Position numbers and translations under genes: made by a program. The notes beneath the pieces were generated by a model. It did no database searches. It worked only from the letters and a program-made list of their open reading frames with translations, and was not told where the DNA came from. A stretch of 64,000 bases of DNA, from positions 1,116,001 to 1,180,000 of the forward strand of contig NZ_BNBE01000001.1 of assembly GCF_014654895.1 (NCBI RefSeq), in the 5' to 3' direction. The DNA is from Streptomyces filamentosus (lineage in GTDB: Bacteria > Actinomycetota > Actinomycetes > Streptomycetales > Streptomycetaceae). Within the stretch, counting starts at the first letter, position 1, and every line of letters starts with the position of its first letter. Below are positions 9,719 through 17,840 of this stretch, in pieces.

Positions 9719-10280
9719 CGGCGGCGCGGCCCGTTCAACCACCAGCGCGAAGATCGTGGTGGCGGGTGGCTTCGGCGTGGGCAAGACCACGTTCGTCGGC
9801 GCCGTCTCGGAGATCAACCCGCTGCGTACCGAGGCCGTCATGACGTCCGCTTCCGCGGGCATCGACGACCTCACCCACACCGGCGACAAGACGACGACGA
9901 CCGTCGCCATGGACTTCGGCCGCATCACGCTGGACCAGGACCTGATCCTGTACCTGTTCGGCACCCCCGGCCAGGACCGCTTCTGGTTCATGTGGGACGA
10001 CCTGGTCCGCGGCGCCATCGGCGCCATCGTCCTGGTCGACACCCGGCGCCTCGCCGACTGCTTCCCGGCCGTCGACTACTTCGAGAACTCGGGCCTGCCC
10101 TTCGTCATCGCCCTCAACGGCTTCGACGGCAGCCAGCCCTACACGCCGGACGAGGTCCGCGAGGCCCTCCAGATCGGTCCGGACACCCCGATCATCACCA
10201 CCGACGCCCGTCACCGCGCGGACGCCAAGAGCGCGCTCATCACCCTCGTCGAGCACGCCCTCATGGCCCGCCTGCGGTAA
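9699..10280 (+). CDS. cvnD2: Ras-like GTPase CvnD
   Basis: 193-aa small GTPase with Walker A GGFGVGKTTFVGAV and FGTPGQDRFWFMW, last gene of the second conservon. Seven substitutions from cvnD1. A GTG start lies within cvnC2. A long hairpin shared with the convergent accE gene follows. Confidence 0.94.
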   Translation: MDFASSSGGAARSTTSAKIVVAGGFGVGKTTFVGAVSEINPLRTEAVMTSASAGIDDLTHTGDKTTTTVAMDFGRITLDQDLILYLFGTPGQDRFWFMWDDLVRGAIGAIVLVDTRRLADCFPAVDYFENSGLPFVIALNGFDGSQPYTPDEVREALQIGPDTPIITTDARHRADAKSALITLVEHALMARLR

Positions 10281-10309
10281 CCGTCCCGCCGGGCTCGTCG
10301 GCAGACACC

Positions 10310-10350
10310 GGAAAGGCCCCCCGCTCCTTCGAGGAGCGGGGGGCCTTTCC
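10310..10350. terminator. Terminator hairpin between cvnD2 and accE
   Basis: A 19-bp perfect stem (GGAAAGGCCCCCCGCTCCT at 10310-10328 with 10332-10350) has a 3-nt TCG loop. It lies between convergent genes and could end both transcripts. Confidence 0.8.
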
Positions 10351-10370
10351 GTGCGGTGCCGGCGGGGGCG

Positions 10371-10574
10371 TCAGCGCCAGCTGTGCGGGGCGCGGAAGCC
10401 GCCCTCGCGCTCCAGACGGCGCCAGCCGGCGGAGGTGCGGCCGTGGTGGGCGGCGGCCGGCTCGGGCTGCGAGGCGGCGCGGGCGAGCAGGACCGCGGTG
10501 ATGGCGGCCAGCTCCTCGGGGTCGGCGTGGCCCTTCTCGACGCGGAGAAGGTTGGCTGTGGCAGGCGTGGTCAC
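10371..10574 (-). CDS. accE: Acyl-CoA carboxylase epsilon subunit AccE
   Basis: 67-aa small subunit that joins the alpha and beta subunits of actinobacterial acetyl/propionyl-CoA carboxylases. Seen: short acidic N-terminal helix (RVEKGHADPEELAAITAVLLAR), a linker and the typical basic C-terminus GWRRLEREGGFRAPHSWR. GTG start supported by AAAGGAG 10 nt upstream. It follows accB by 25 bp in the same direction, the standard Streptomyces arrangement. Confidence 0.92.
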   Translation of the reverse strand: MTTPATANLLRVEKGHADPEELAAITAVLLARAASQPEPAAAHHGRTSAGWRRLEREGGFRAPHSWR

Positions 10575-10599
10575 TTCGGTGGACTCCTTTTGCCGAGTC

Positions 10600-12183
10600 T
10601 TACTGAGGCGGGTTGCCGTGCTTGCGGGACGGCAGGTCGGCGTGCTTGGTACGGAGCATGGCGAGGGACCGGATGAGCACCTGGCGGGTGTCGGCGGGGT
10701 CGATGACGTCATCGACGAGACCGCGCTCGGCCGCGTAGTACGGGTGCATCAGCTCGGCCTTGTACTCCTTGACCATGCGGGCGCGCATGGCCTCGGGGTC
10801 CTCGGCCTCCGCGATCTGCTTGCGGAAGATCACGTTGGCGGCGCCCTCGGCGCCCATGACCGCGATCTCGTTGGTCGGCCAGGCGTACGTCAGGTCGGCG
10901 CCGATGGACTGGGAGTCCATGACGATGTAGGCGCCGCCGTACGCCTTGCGCAGGATCAGCGAGATCCGGGGCACGGTCGCGTTGCAGTAGGCGTAGAGGA
11001 GCTTCGCGCCGTGGCGGATGATTCCACCGTGCTCCTGGTCGACGCCGGGCAGAAAGCCGGGTACGTCCAGAAGGGTGATGATCGGGATGTTGAAGGCGTC
11101 GCACATCTGAACGAAGCGGGCGGCCTTCTCGGACGCCTCGATGTCGAGGACGCCGGCGAGGGACTGCGGCTGGTTGGCGACGATGCCGACGACCTGGCCG
11201 TCGAGGCGGGCCATCGCGCAGATGATGTTGCGCGCCCAGCGCTCGTGGATCTCCAGGAAGTCGCCGTCGTCGACGAGCTCCTCGATGACCTTGTGCATGT
11301 CGTACGGGCGGTTGCCGTCGGCGGGCACCAGGTCGAGCAGGACGTCGGAGCGGCGGTCGGCCGGGTCCTCGGAGGCGACGGTCGGCGGGTTCTCGCGGTT
11401 GTTCTGCGGGAGCATCGACAGGAGGTAGCGCACCTCGGCGATGCAGGTCTCCTCGTCGTCGTACGCGAAGTGCGCGACGCCGGAGGTCTCGGCGTGCACG
11501 TCGGCGCCGCCGAGGCCGTTCTGGGTGATCTCCTCGCCGGTGACCGCCTTGACGACGTCCGGGCCGGTGATGAACATCTGCGAGGTCTCGCGGACCATGA
11601 AGACGAAGTCGGTGAGGGCGGGGCTGTAGGCCGCGCCGCCGGCGCACGGGCCGAGCATCACGGAGATCTGCGGGATGACGCCGGACGCCCGGGTGTTGCG
11701 CTGGAAGATGCCGCCGTAGCCGGCGAGGGCGGAGACGCCCTCCTGGATGCGGGCGCCGGCGCCGTCGTTCAGGGAGACCAGCGGGGCACCGGCCGCGATG
11801 GCCATGTCCATGATCTTGTGGATCTTGGTGGCGTGGGCCTCGCCGAGGGCGCCGCCGAAGATCCGGAAGTCGTGGGCGTAGACGAAGACCGTGCGGCCCT
11901 CGACGGTGCCCCAGCCGGTGACGACGCCGTCGGTGTAGGGCTTCTTGGCCTCCAGGCCGAAGCCCTGGGCGCGGTGCCGGCGGAACTGCTCGACCTCGTT
12001 GAAGGAACCCGGGTCGAGGAGCAGCTCGATGCGCTCGCGCGCGGTCAGCTTGCCCTTAGCGTGCTGGGCCTCGGTCGCGCGCTCGCTGGGGCCGGCCAGT
12101 GCCTGCTCGCGCAGGACGTGCAGTTCGGCGACGCGGCCACGTGCGTCCGTGGGCTCGCTCGGGATCTCGTCGACAAGGGTCAT
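10600..12183 (-). CDS. accB: Acyl-CoA carboxylase beta (carboxyltransferase) subunit
   Basis: 527-aa carboxyltransferase that moves carboxyl from biotin to acetyl-/propionyl-CoA, giving malonyl- or methylmalonyl-CoA for fatty-acid and polyketide synthesis. Two crotonase-like halves are visible: the N-terminal half with GYGGIFQRN and GPCAGGAAYSPALTDF, and the C-terminal half with DVPGFLPGVDQEHGGIIRHGAKL and GGAYIVM. Length matches AccB/PccB. The downstream accE supports the acetyl/propionyl-CoA type. No SD before the ATG; a TAGGGT box 6 nt upstream suggests a leaderless transcript. Confidence 0.95.
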   Translation of the reverse strand: MTLVDEIPSEPTDARGRVAELHVLREQALAGPSERATEAQHAKGKLTARERIELLLDPGSFNEVEQFRRHRAQGFGLEAKKPYTDGVVTGWGTVEGRTVFVYAHDFRIFGGALGEAHATKIHKIMDMAIAAGAPLVSLNDGAGARIQEGVSALAGYGGIFQRNTRASGVIPQISVMLGPCAGGAAYSPALTDFVFMVRETSQMFITGPDVVKAVTGEEITQNGLGGADVHAETSGVAHFAYDDEETCIAEVRYLLSMLPQNNRENPPTVASEDPADRRSDVLLDLVPADGNRPYDMHKVIEELVDDGDFLEIHERWARNIICAMARLDGQVVGIVANQPQSLAGVLDIEASEKAARFVQMCDAFNIPIITLLDVPGFLPGVDQEHGGIIRHGAKLLYAYCNATVPRISLILRKAYGGAYIVMDSQSIGADLTYAWPTNEIAVMGAEGAANVIFRKQIAEAEDPEAMRARMVKEYKAELMHPYYAAERGLVDDVIDPADTRQVLIRSLAMLRTKHADLPSRKHGNPPQ

Positions 12184-12189
12184 GTACCG

Positions 12190-12195
12190 ACCCTA
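12190..12195 (-). promoter_or_regulatory. -10 box of accB, leaderless configuration
   Basis: TAGGGT on the minus strand lies 6 nt before the accB ATG with no Shine-Dalgarno between, the spacing expected if transcription starts at the A of ATG. The -35 is not obvious. Confidence 0.45.
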
Positions 12196-12339
12196 CGAAG
12201 TCGACCCCGGAAACTCCGCCGTCGACTCCGTACAGTCTCGCGTGTCGATTCCTGGTGGGGACGGACAGAAGCGCGGGGTCTTCAGGGTGACTCGACAGCC
12301 AGGAGCCCCTTCTGGTTATGGGGTCCCCACAAAAGGGAA

Positions 12340-12371
12340 GCGCGGGCGCCCGTGGTGACGGGGGCCCGCGC
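12340..12371 (-). terminator. Hairpin downstream of the M15-like gene
   Basis: A 14-bp stem with one mismatch (12340-12353 with 12358-12371), 19 nt beyond the stop of the gene at 12390-12899. No T-run. Confidence 0.5.
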
Positions 12372-12389
12372 CCGAGGGGGCGGCGTCGT

Positions 12390-12899
12390 TCAGCAGCCGC
12401 CGCAGTTGTAGAAGGTCACGTCCCAGTGGTTGCCCTCGTCGGCGTAGACGTTACCCGCACCGGAGCGCCACTGCGGAGCGCCGTCCCCGCGCAGGCCGAT
12501 GTAGGTGAAGGTGTTCTTGATGTAGCTCCCGAGGCACGTGTACTTGCTGAAGTCGAGCTTGTAGCCGTTCCAGTGCGAGTAGGTGCCGCTCGCGTGGCCG
12601 GTCTCGGTGCCGCCGGTGATGTTGAGGGCGCAGCCGCTGGCGCTCTTGAGGGTCTGGGCGCCCTGGGCGGTGGCGAGGTTGAGCTGCTCGAAGGAGGTGC
12701 AGGTGGAGTTGTAGCGGTCGGAGCAGCCGCCGGAGGAGGACCAGGTGATGCCGGAGTTCCGGAACATCGAGGTCGCGGTGGCGTGGCTGATCTTGGTGGC
12801 GGCGTGGGCCTCGCCGGCGGCGGTGAGGGCGCCGAAACCGGGGGCGAAGAGGGCGCCGAGGACGAGGGCCAGGGCGGTGAGGACGGGGCGGAGCTTCAC
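12390..12899 (-). CDS. Secreted small protein with M15/Hedgehog-type zinc motifs
   Basis: 169-aa exported protein. A signal peptide (about residues 1-34, ending AHA-A) precedes a ~135-aa mature domain with eight cysteines, consistent with disulfides. Two motifs recall the LAS/M15 metallopeptidase fold: SHWNGYKLD (H109, D116, spacing 7 as in the SxHxxGxAxD motif) and EGNHW (E155, H158, ExxH). In M15 enzymes these provide the zinc ligands His, Asp, His and the catalytic Glu. Likely a cell-wall peptide hydrolase or a related non-catalytic fold. GTG start with AGGAGG 5 nt upstream. I did not recognise a named family from sequence alone; function is inference. Confidence 0.85.
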   Translation of the reverse strand: MKLRPVLTALALVLGALFAPGFGALTAAGEAHAATKISHATATSMFRNSGITWSSSGGCSDRYNSTCTSFEQLNLATAQGAQTLKSASGCALNITGGTETGHASGTYSHWNGYKLDFSKYTCLGSYIKNTFTYIGLRGDGAPQWRSGAGNVYADEGNHWDVTFYNCGGC

Positions 12900-13060
12900 G
12901 GGGGCCTCCTGCTGGTGACCGTGACGGGGGGGATGGCCGGGGGTGCAGGTGGTGCGGGCGTGCTCGTCGCGCAGGGGGATGATGCCGCAGTTCTACGCGC
13001 GTCCGCCAGAGGGCGTCGGGGCGGGGCGAGGGGCCGTCCGGAAGGGCCCGGTCCATAGAT

Positions 13061-13111
13061 GTTGAAAGTTGAACGGAATGGGGTTACAGTCATTCTCGTT
13101 GAAGGTTCAAC
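13061..13111 (+). promoter_or_regulatory. yceI promoter with two GTTGAA-type operators
   Basis: TTGAAA (13062-13067), a 17-nt spacer and TACAGT (13085-13090) form a good promoter. A perfect inverted repeat GTTGAAGGTTCAAC lies at 13098-13111 (around the expected transcript start), and a one-mismatch copy GTTGAAAGTTGAAC at 13061-13074 covers the -35. Such 6-2-6 palindromes suit a MarR-type dimer, inferred. Confidence 0.7.
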
Positions 13112-13135
13112 AACCCCCCGCACAAGGAGCACGTC

Positions 13136-13747
13136 ATGGGCATCTTCGGCCGCAAGAACACGTCGACCGCCGTCACCACCACCCCCCGCCCCGTGGACCC
13201 GGCCCTCGCCGCCCTGACCGGCGACTACACCATCGACTCCGCCCACAGCAGCATCGGCTTCACCGTCCGGCACGCCATGGTGACCAACGTGCGCGGCTCC
13301 TTCGGCGAGCACGAGGGCTCCCTGAAGCTCGACGGCAGCGACCCGGCCGCCTCCACCGCCTCCATCGACGTCAAGATCGCCTCCATCGACACCGGCATCG
13401 CTGACCGCGACAACCACCTGCGCAGCGGCGACTTCTTCGACGCCGAGCAGTTCCCCCTCATGACCTTCCGCTCCACCCGCGCGGCCCACCTGGGCGGCGA
13501 CACCTACCGGATCATCGGCGACCTCACCATCAAGGACGTCACCAAGCCGCTCTCCATCGACCTGGAGTTCAACGGCTCCGCCACCGACCCGTACGGCAAC
13601 GAGCGCGTCGGCTTCGAGGGCTCCGCCGAGATCCTCCGCTCCGAGTGGGGCCTGACCTGGAACGCGGCCCTGGAGACCGGCGGCGTCATGGTCAGCGACA
13701 AGGTCAAGCTGAACTTCGACATCTCCGCCATCAAGAACGCCGCCTGA
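13136..13747 (+). CDS. YceI family protein
   Basis: 203-aa lipocalin-like YceI protein, a fold that binds isoprenoid chains in characterised members. No signal peptide, so probably cytoplasmic. The YceI domain runs from about residue 28 (YTIDSAHSSIGFTVRHAMV) to the end (KVKLNFDISAIK). AAGGAG lies 7 nt before the ATG. It is a single-gene transcription unit with a well-defined promoter/operator and a following hairpin. The ligand is unknown. Confidence 0.92.
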   Translation: MGIFGRKNTSTAVTTTPRPVDPALAALTGDYTIDSAHSSIGFTVRHAMVTNVRGSFGEHEGSLKLDGSDPAASTASIDVKIASIDTGIADRDNHLRSGDFFDAEQFPLMTFRSTRAAHLGGDTYRIIGDLTIKDVTKPLSIDLEFNGSATDPYGNERVGFEGSAEILRSEWGLTWNAALETGGVMVSDKVKLNFDISAIKNAA

Positions 13748-13844
13748 CCCGGCCGACCCGCCGGATCCGTCCGGCCCGACCGATCCGTACGGCCCGTCCG
13801 GCCCCGTCAGGTCCGCCGCCCTCCCGGCGGCACCCCGGAAACAC

Positions 13845-13886
13845 GAGCGCGCCCGCCCTCCGCATCCCTGCGGACGGCGGGCGCTC
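13845..13886. terminator. Hairpin between yceI and the serine hydrolase gene
   Basis: Arms 13845-13857 and 13876-13886 pair (GAGC, GCCCGCC) around an inner CCGCA/TGCGG stem. It lies between convergent genes. Confidence 0.6.
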
Positions 13887-13935
13887 GGCGTTCCGGGGCA
13901 CCGGGCGGGCGTCTCCCGGACGCCTCCCGGGCGGT

Positions 13936-15087
13936 TCAGCCCCGCGCGCGGGCCGCGGCGACGACCGCCTCGACCAGGCGGACGTTCTCCGGCGCGCCGG
14001 GACCGGACATGAAGCCGAAGCGGCGGCGGGTGTAGCTGTAGGCGAGGCCGGTGGCGGGGTCGGCGAAGGACTGCGTGCCGGGAGCGCCGCTGTGGCCGAC
14101 GGCGAGCGGGCTCAGCGAGGGGTAGAGGGTGGCGAGCGGGACGAGCCCGAGGCCGAAGGCGTTCTCCTCGCCCGTCACCAGGTCGGTGCCCTTGGAGTGG
14201 ATCCGCGCGGACTCGGCCAGCGTCTCCGCGGTGAGCAGCGGGGGCCGCCCGTCGAGTCCGCCGACGGCCGCCGCGTACAGCCGGGAGAGGCCGCGCGCGG
14301 TGCCGACGCCGCCGCCGGAGAGCGGCGAACCGGCGTGCACGGCGCGGGAGTTCCCGTACTCCAGGAGGTCGACGGGGGGCTCGGAGGTCAGCCCGAAGGC
14401 GGTGGCCATGAGGCTGTCGGGGGCGATGGGGTTCGCCTCCAGGAAGGCCCGCTGTTCCGGGGTGGGGAGCAGCGGCAGGGCGGGGGCGAAGCGGGCTTCG
14501 AGCTCCTCGGGCAGGCCGAGGTGGTAGTCGAGGCCGTACGGTGCCCGCAGCCGCTCCTCGTAGTGCTCCTGGACCGTGCGGCCGGTGGCGCGCAGGACCA
14601 CCTCGCCGACCAGGGCGCCGAAGGTGAGGCCGTGGTAGCCGTGGCCGGAGTCCGGCTCCCAGTAGGGGCGGTGGACGGCGAGCCGGGCCGCGACCCCCCG
14701 GTCGTCGGCCAGCTCCTCGAGGGTGAACCCGCCGTCGACGCCGATCGACCCGGACCGGTGCGCGAGCAGGCCGCGCAGGGTGGTCCCGCCCTTCCCCTCG
14801 GCCGCGTACTCCGGCCACCAGGAGGCCACCGTCCGGTCGAGGTCGAGCACTCCCTCCTGCACGAGGAGGGCGACGACGAGGGAGGTGACGCCCTTGGCGG
14901 AGGAGTAGAGGGCGAGCAGGGAGTCGCCGTCGACGCCGTCCCCGCCCCAGAGGTCGACCACCAGCCGGCCCCGGTGGTGGACGGCGAGCTGCGCGCCGCC
15001 GTCGCGCGCCTCGTCCGCCGCGATCCCCGCGAACACCTCCCGCACCGGCTCGAACCCGGGCTCCACCGTGCCGTGGACCTCGTTCAT
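13936..15087 (-). CDS. Beta-lactamase/esterase family serine hydrolase
   Basis: 383-aa class C beta-lactamase-like hydrolase resembling EstB-type esterases. The nucleophile motif is SSAK (S62-x-x-K65), followed by a GYHG motif near residue 176 in the position of the usual YxN/YxG, and the C-terminal VGHSGAPGTQSF. No signal peptide, which argues for an intracellular esterase or amidase rather than a penicillin-binding protein. ATG 15087 chosen for the AAGGGGGAA just upstream and because the sequence before it lacks codon bias. Substrate unknown. Confidence 0.88.
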   Translation of the reverse strand: MNEVHGTVEPGFEPVREVFAGIAADEARDGGAQLAVHHRGRLVVDLWGGDGVDGDSLLALYSSAKGVTSLVVALLVQEGVLDLDRTVASWWPEYAAEGKGGTTLRGLLAHRSGSIGVDGGFTLEELADDRGVAARLAVHRPYWEPDSGHGYHGLTFGALVGEVVLRATGRTVQEHYEERLRAPYGLDYHLGLPEELEARFAPALPLLPTPEQRAFLEANPIAPDSLMATAFGLTSEPPVDLLEYGNSRAVHAGSPLSGGGVGTARGLSRLYAAAVGGLDGRPPLLTAETLAESARIHSKGTDLVTGEENAFGLGLVPLATLYPSLSPLAVGHSGAPGTQSFADPATGLAYSYTRRRFGFMSGPGAPENVRLVEAVVAAARARG

Positions 15088-15199
15088 CGCGTTCCCCCTT
15101 CGTCGGATGATCATGTGACCACTCTCCCGAACCACCGGGGCGGCCTCCCGATTCCCGCCGCACGGCCCGTTGTCAGTGGCGGCGGCTAGCGTCGGCCGC

Positions 15200-16309
15200 A
15201 TGGAAATCCGTATCGACAGCGGCGTGTTGACCGACGCCGTCGCGTGGGCCGCGCGGGTGCTGCCCGTCCGTTCGCCGATGCCCGTGCTCGGCGGGCTGCT
15301 CCTGGAGGCGGGCGAGGGCGGCGGGCTGAGCGTCTTCGGGCTCGACCACGAGGCGTCCGCGCGGGTGGAGGCCGAGGCCGAGACCGTGGTGCCCGGCCGC
15401 GCGCTGGTGCTCGGGCGGCGGCTGCTCGACATCTGCAAGGTGCTGCCGCGCGGACGGACCGTGCTGGCCGTGGAGGGCTCCCGGCTCTCCGTCTCCTCGG
15501 ACGGGGTCCGCTTCGGGCTCTCGCTGCTCCCGCTCGACGCCCACCCGGCCGCCCCGGCGCTGCCGCCGGTCCTCGGCGAGGTCGACGGGGACGCCTTCGC
15601 GCGGGCCGTCGGGCAGGTCGCGGCGGCGGCCGGGCGGGACGACGCGCTGCCGGTCCTCACCGGGATACGGCTGGCGCTGGACGGCCCGGTGATGACCCTG
15701 GCCGCCACGGACCGCTACCGCTACGCGGTCCGCGCCCTGGAGTGGCACCCCGGCCCCGGCGCGGCCGGCGCCGGACCCGCCGACGTGGTCGTCCCGGCGC
15801 GGCGGCTCGCCGAGGCCGCCCGCTCCCTCGCGGGCGCGGGCCGGGCCCGGATCGGCCTGGACGCGCACACGATCGGCTTCGAGCGGGACGGCCTGCGCAC
15901 CACCGCCCGGCTCCTCGACGGCCGGCTCCCCCGCCACGACAAGCTCTTCGCGCTCGGCGACCACGCGGTCGCGGTCACCGGCCGGGCCGCGCTGGTCGAG
16001 GCCGTGAAGCGGGTCGCGGTGGTCGCGGAGGGCGACAGCCCGGTCCAGCTGGCCTTCGAGGGGACGTCCGTCCGGCTCGGGGCGGGGTACGAGGACGACG
16101 TCGCCTCCCAGACGCTCCCCGCCTCCCTCGACGGCCCCGGTCCCGTGACGGTCGCCTTCAACCCGGGCTATCTGCTGGACGCCCTGGGCTCCTTCACCGC
16201 CCCGGAGGTACGGCTCCACCTGCTGGGCCCCGGCCAGCGCGCCCTGCTGGCCGACGGCGACGGCGACGCCCACCGCCACCTGCTGATGTCGGTGAAGCCG
16301 CTGGTCTGA
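15200..16309 (+). CDS. DNA polymerase III beta-clamp-like protein (DnaN paralogue)
   Basis: 369-aa protein with the three-domain beta sliding clamp layout: N-terminal MEIRIDSGVLTDAVAWAARVLPVRSPMPVLGGLL, central LTLAATDRYRYAVRALEW-type segment, and C-terminal clamp end RHLLMSVKPLV in place of the usual LLMPVRL. The main dnaN normally sits beside dnaA at the origin, so this is probably the accessory paralogue found in several Streptomyces. ATG 15200 has no SD; TAGCGT 7 nt before it suggests leaderless expression. Flanking genes are unrelated. Confidence 0.85.
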   Translation: MEIRIDSGVLTDAVAWAARVLPVRSPMPVLGGLLLEAGEGGGLSVFGLDHEASARVEAEAETVVPGRALVLGRRLLDICKVLPRGRTVLAVEGSRLSVSSDGVRFGLSLLPLDAHPAAPALPPVLGEVDGDAFARAVGQVAAAAGRDDALPVLTGIRLALDGPVMTLAATDRYRYAVRALEWHPGPGAAGAGPADVVVPARRLAEAARSLAGAGRARIGLDAHTIGFERDGLRTTARLLDGRLPRHDKLFALGDHAVAVTGRAALVEAVKRVAVVAEGDSPVQLAFEGTSVRLGAGYEDDVASQTLPASLDGPGPVTVAFNPGYLLDALGSFTAPEVRLHLLGPGQRALLADGDGDAHRHLLMSVKPLV

Positions 16310-16381
16310 TCCCGGCCGGCCCCCGCGGGAGGACCCTCCTGGGGGCTTCCGCGGAAAGGCACAGACCGGAAAGGGCCGGGC

Positions 16382-17746
16382 TCAGAAGCCCCCGCCGCCG
16401 TCGAAGCCGCCGCCCCCGCCGAAGTCCCCGCCGCCGAAGCCGCCGCCGTCGCCGAAGCCCCCGCCGTCCCCGAAGTCGCTCCCGCCGAAGTCCTGGCCCC
16501 CGAAGTCGCCGGAGCCGTCGCCCTGGAAGTCGGGGCCGCCGTACTCGGCCGCGTACGCCGGGGTGGAGAGGGCGGAGCCGAGCATCGTGCCGACGAGGAG
16601 GCCGGGCAGCAGGCCGCCGCCGAAGTAGCCGCCCGCCCAGGGGCCGTAGGCGGGACCCGCCTCCCAGTAGGGGCGGCGGCCGGAGTCGGTCTCGACGGTG
16701 CGGGCGCGCGGGTCCTCGCCGTCGTCGAGGCGGGCCGCGTCGGCGGCGCAGACCGGGACCTCGCGCGCGGCGCCGCCGGCCGGGGTCCAGGTGCGGTCCG
16801 CGGTGGCCGGGCCGTGGCGCGGGTCGAAGAAGCACGGCGGCCGGCGCTCGGGCAGCGGACGGGACTCGCGGCGGGCGGCGAGCACCGCGAGCGAGAAGCG
16901 GCCGTCCTCCAGGGCCTGGGTGACCGCGCGGACGTCGTGCGGCCGGGCGGCGGAGGCCATCAGGGACTTCGCCCGGTCGTAGGAGTCCAGGGCGTGCTCG
17001 TAGTCGGCCCGCATCGGCTCGTCGGCGCCGGCCTCGGCCGGGTGGAAGTCGAGCCGTTCCAGTTCCTCGCCGAAGGCGGTGATGTCCTCGTCGACGACGA
17101 CCCGCAGCCGGTCCAGGGCGGCCCGCTCCTCGGCCTCCTTGCGGCGGCGCCGCCCGCGCACCACCGCGTAGGCGCCCGCGCCGCCGGCCACCACGACCGC
17201 GCCGAGGACGACGAGGCCGGCGACCGGGGCTCCGGAGTCCTCGGCGCCGCCGGGCCAGGCGGCGGGCGCGGAGCCGCGCATCGCGGGGAGGGCCTGGTCG
17301 GCGAAGGCGTTCAGTTCGGCGGCGGCGTCGCCGCCGGGCCGGTCGGCGGCCTCGGCCATGTTCGCGGTGGCGGCGGGCGAGAGCACCGAGGCGTCGCTCT
17401 TCGCGGCGAACCGGTCGCCGAGCCGGACCGCGTACGTCCCGGCGATGCCGGTCTGGGCCCGCAGGTTCTCGACGAGCCCCTTCGGCGGGTACTGCGCGCC
17501 CTCCGGCAGCACCGCGACGAAGAGGGGCTTGTCCGCGGCCTCGATCTTCCGGGCGAGGGCGTCCGCCTCGGCCCGGGAGAGCCGGTCCGCGGCACCGGGG
17601 TCGACGTAGACCGGGCCCTGTCTCAGGGCTGCGGCCGCGTCGGGGACGCCCGTGGCCCTGGCGCCCGCGAACGGGGCCAGGACCAGGAGCAGCAGCAGTG
17701 TGAGTCCGGCGAGGACGGACCCCGCCGGTAGCGCCCTGGTCCTCAT
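16382..17746 (-). CDS. TPM-domain-like membrane protein with Gly/Phe-rich tail
   Basis: 454-aa membrane protein. Signal peptide/TM at residues 8-30, an extracytoplasmic TPM-like domain (about 42-165), a membrane helix (about 177-198), a cytoplasmic basic/helical segment with coiled-coil character (200-270), a further hydrophobic stretch near 385-400 and an extreme C-terminus of repeated DFGG/GGGFGDGG units. Similar Gly-rich tails are common in TPM/YgcG proteins. Role unknown. No operon partner. Confidence 0.8.
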   Translation of the reverse strand: MRTRALPAGSVLAGLTLLLLLVLAPFAGARATGVPDAAAALRQGPVYVDPGAADRLSRAEADALARKIEAADKPLFVAVLPEGAQYPPKGLVENLRAQTGIAGTYAVRLGDRFAAKSDASVLSPAATANMAEAADRPGGDAAAELNAFADQALPAMRGSAPAAWPGGAEDSGAPVAGLVVLGAVVVAGGAGAYAVVRGRRRRKEAEERAALDRLRVVVDEDITAFGEELERLDFHPAEAGADEPMRADYEHALDSYDRAKSLMASAARPHDVRAVTQALEDGRFSLAVLAARRESRPLPERRPPCFFDPRHGPATADRTWTPAGGAAREVPVCAADAARLDDGEDPRARTVETDSGRRPYWEAGPAYGPWAGGYFGGGLLPGLLVGTMLGSALSTPAYAAEYGGPDFQGDGSGDFGGQDFGGSDFGDGGGFGDGGGFGGGDFGGGGGFDGGGGF

Positions 17747-17840
17747 GGTTCGAAATTACCCGAACAATGCCGAACCAGACATCCAGGGCGGGACGGATGC
17801 CATCCGGCGGACGCCACCCGTCGGGTGCTGCTCGGCGGCG

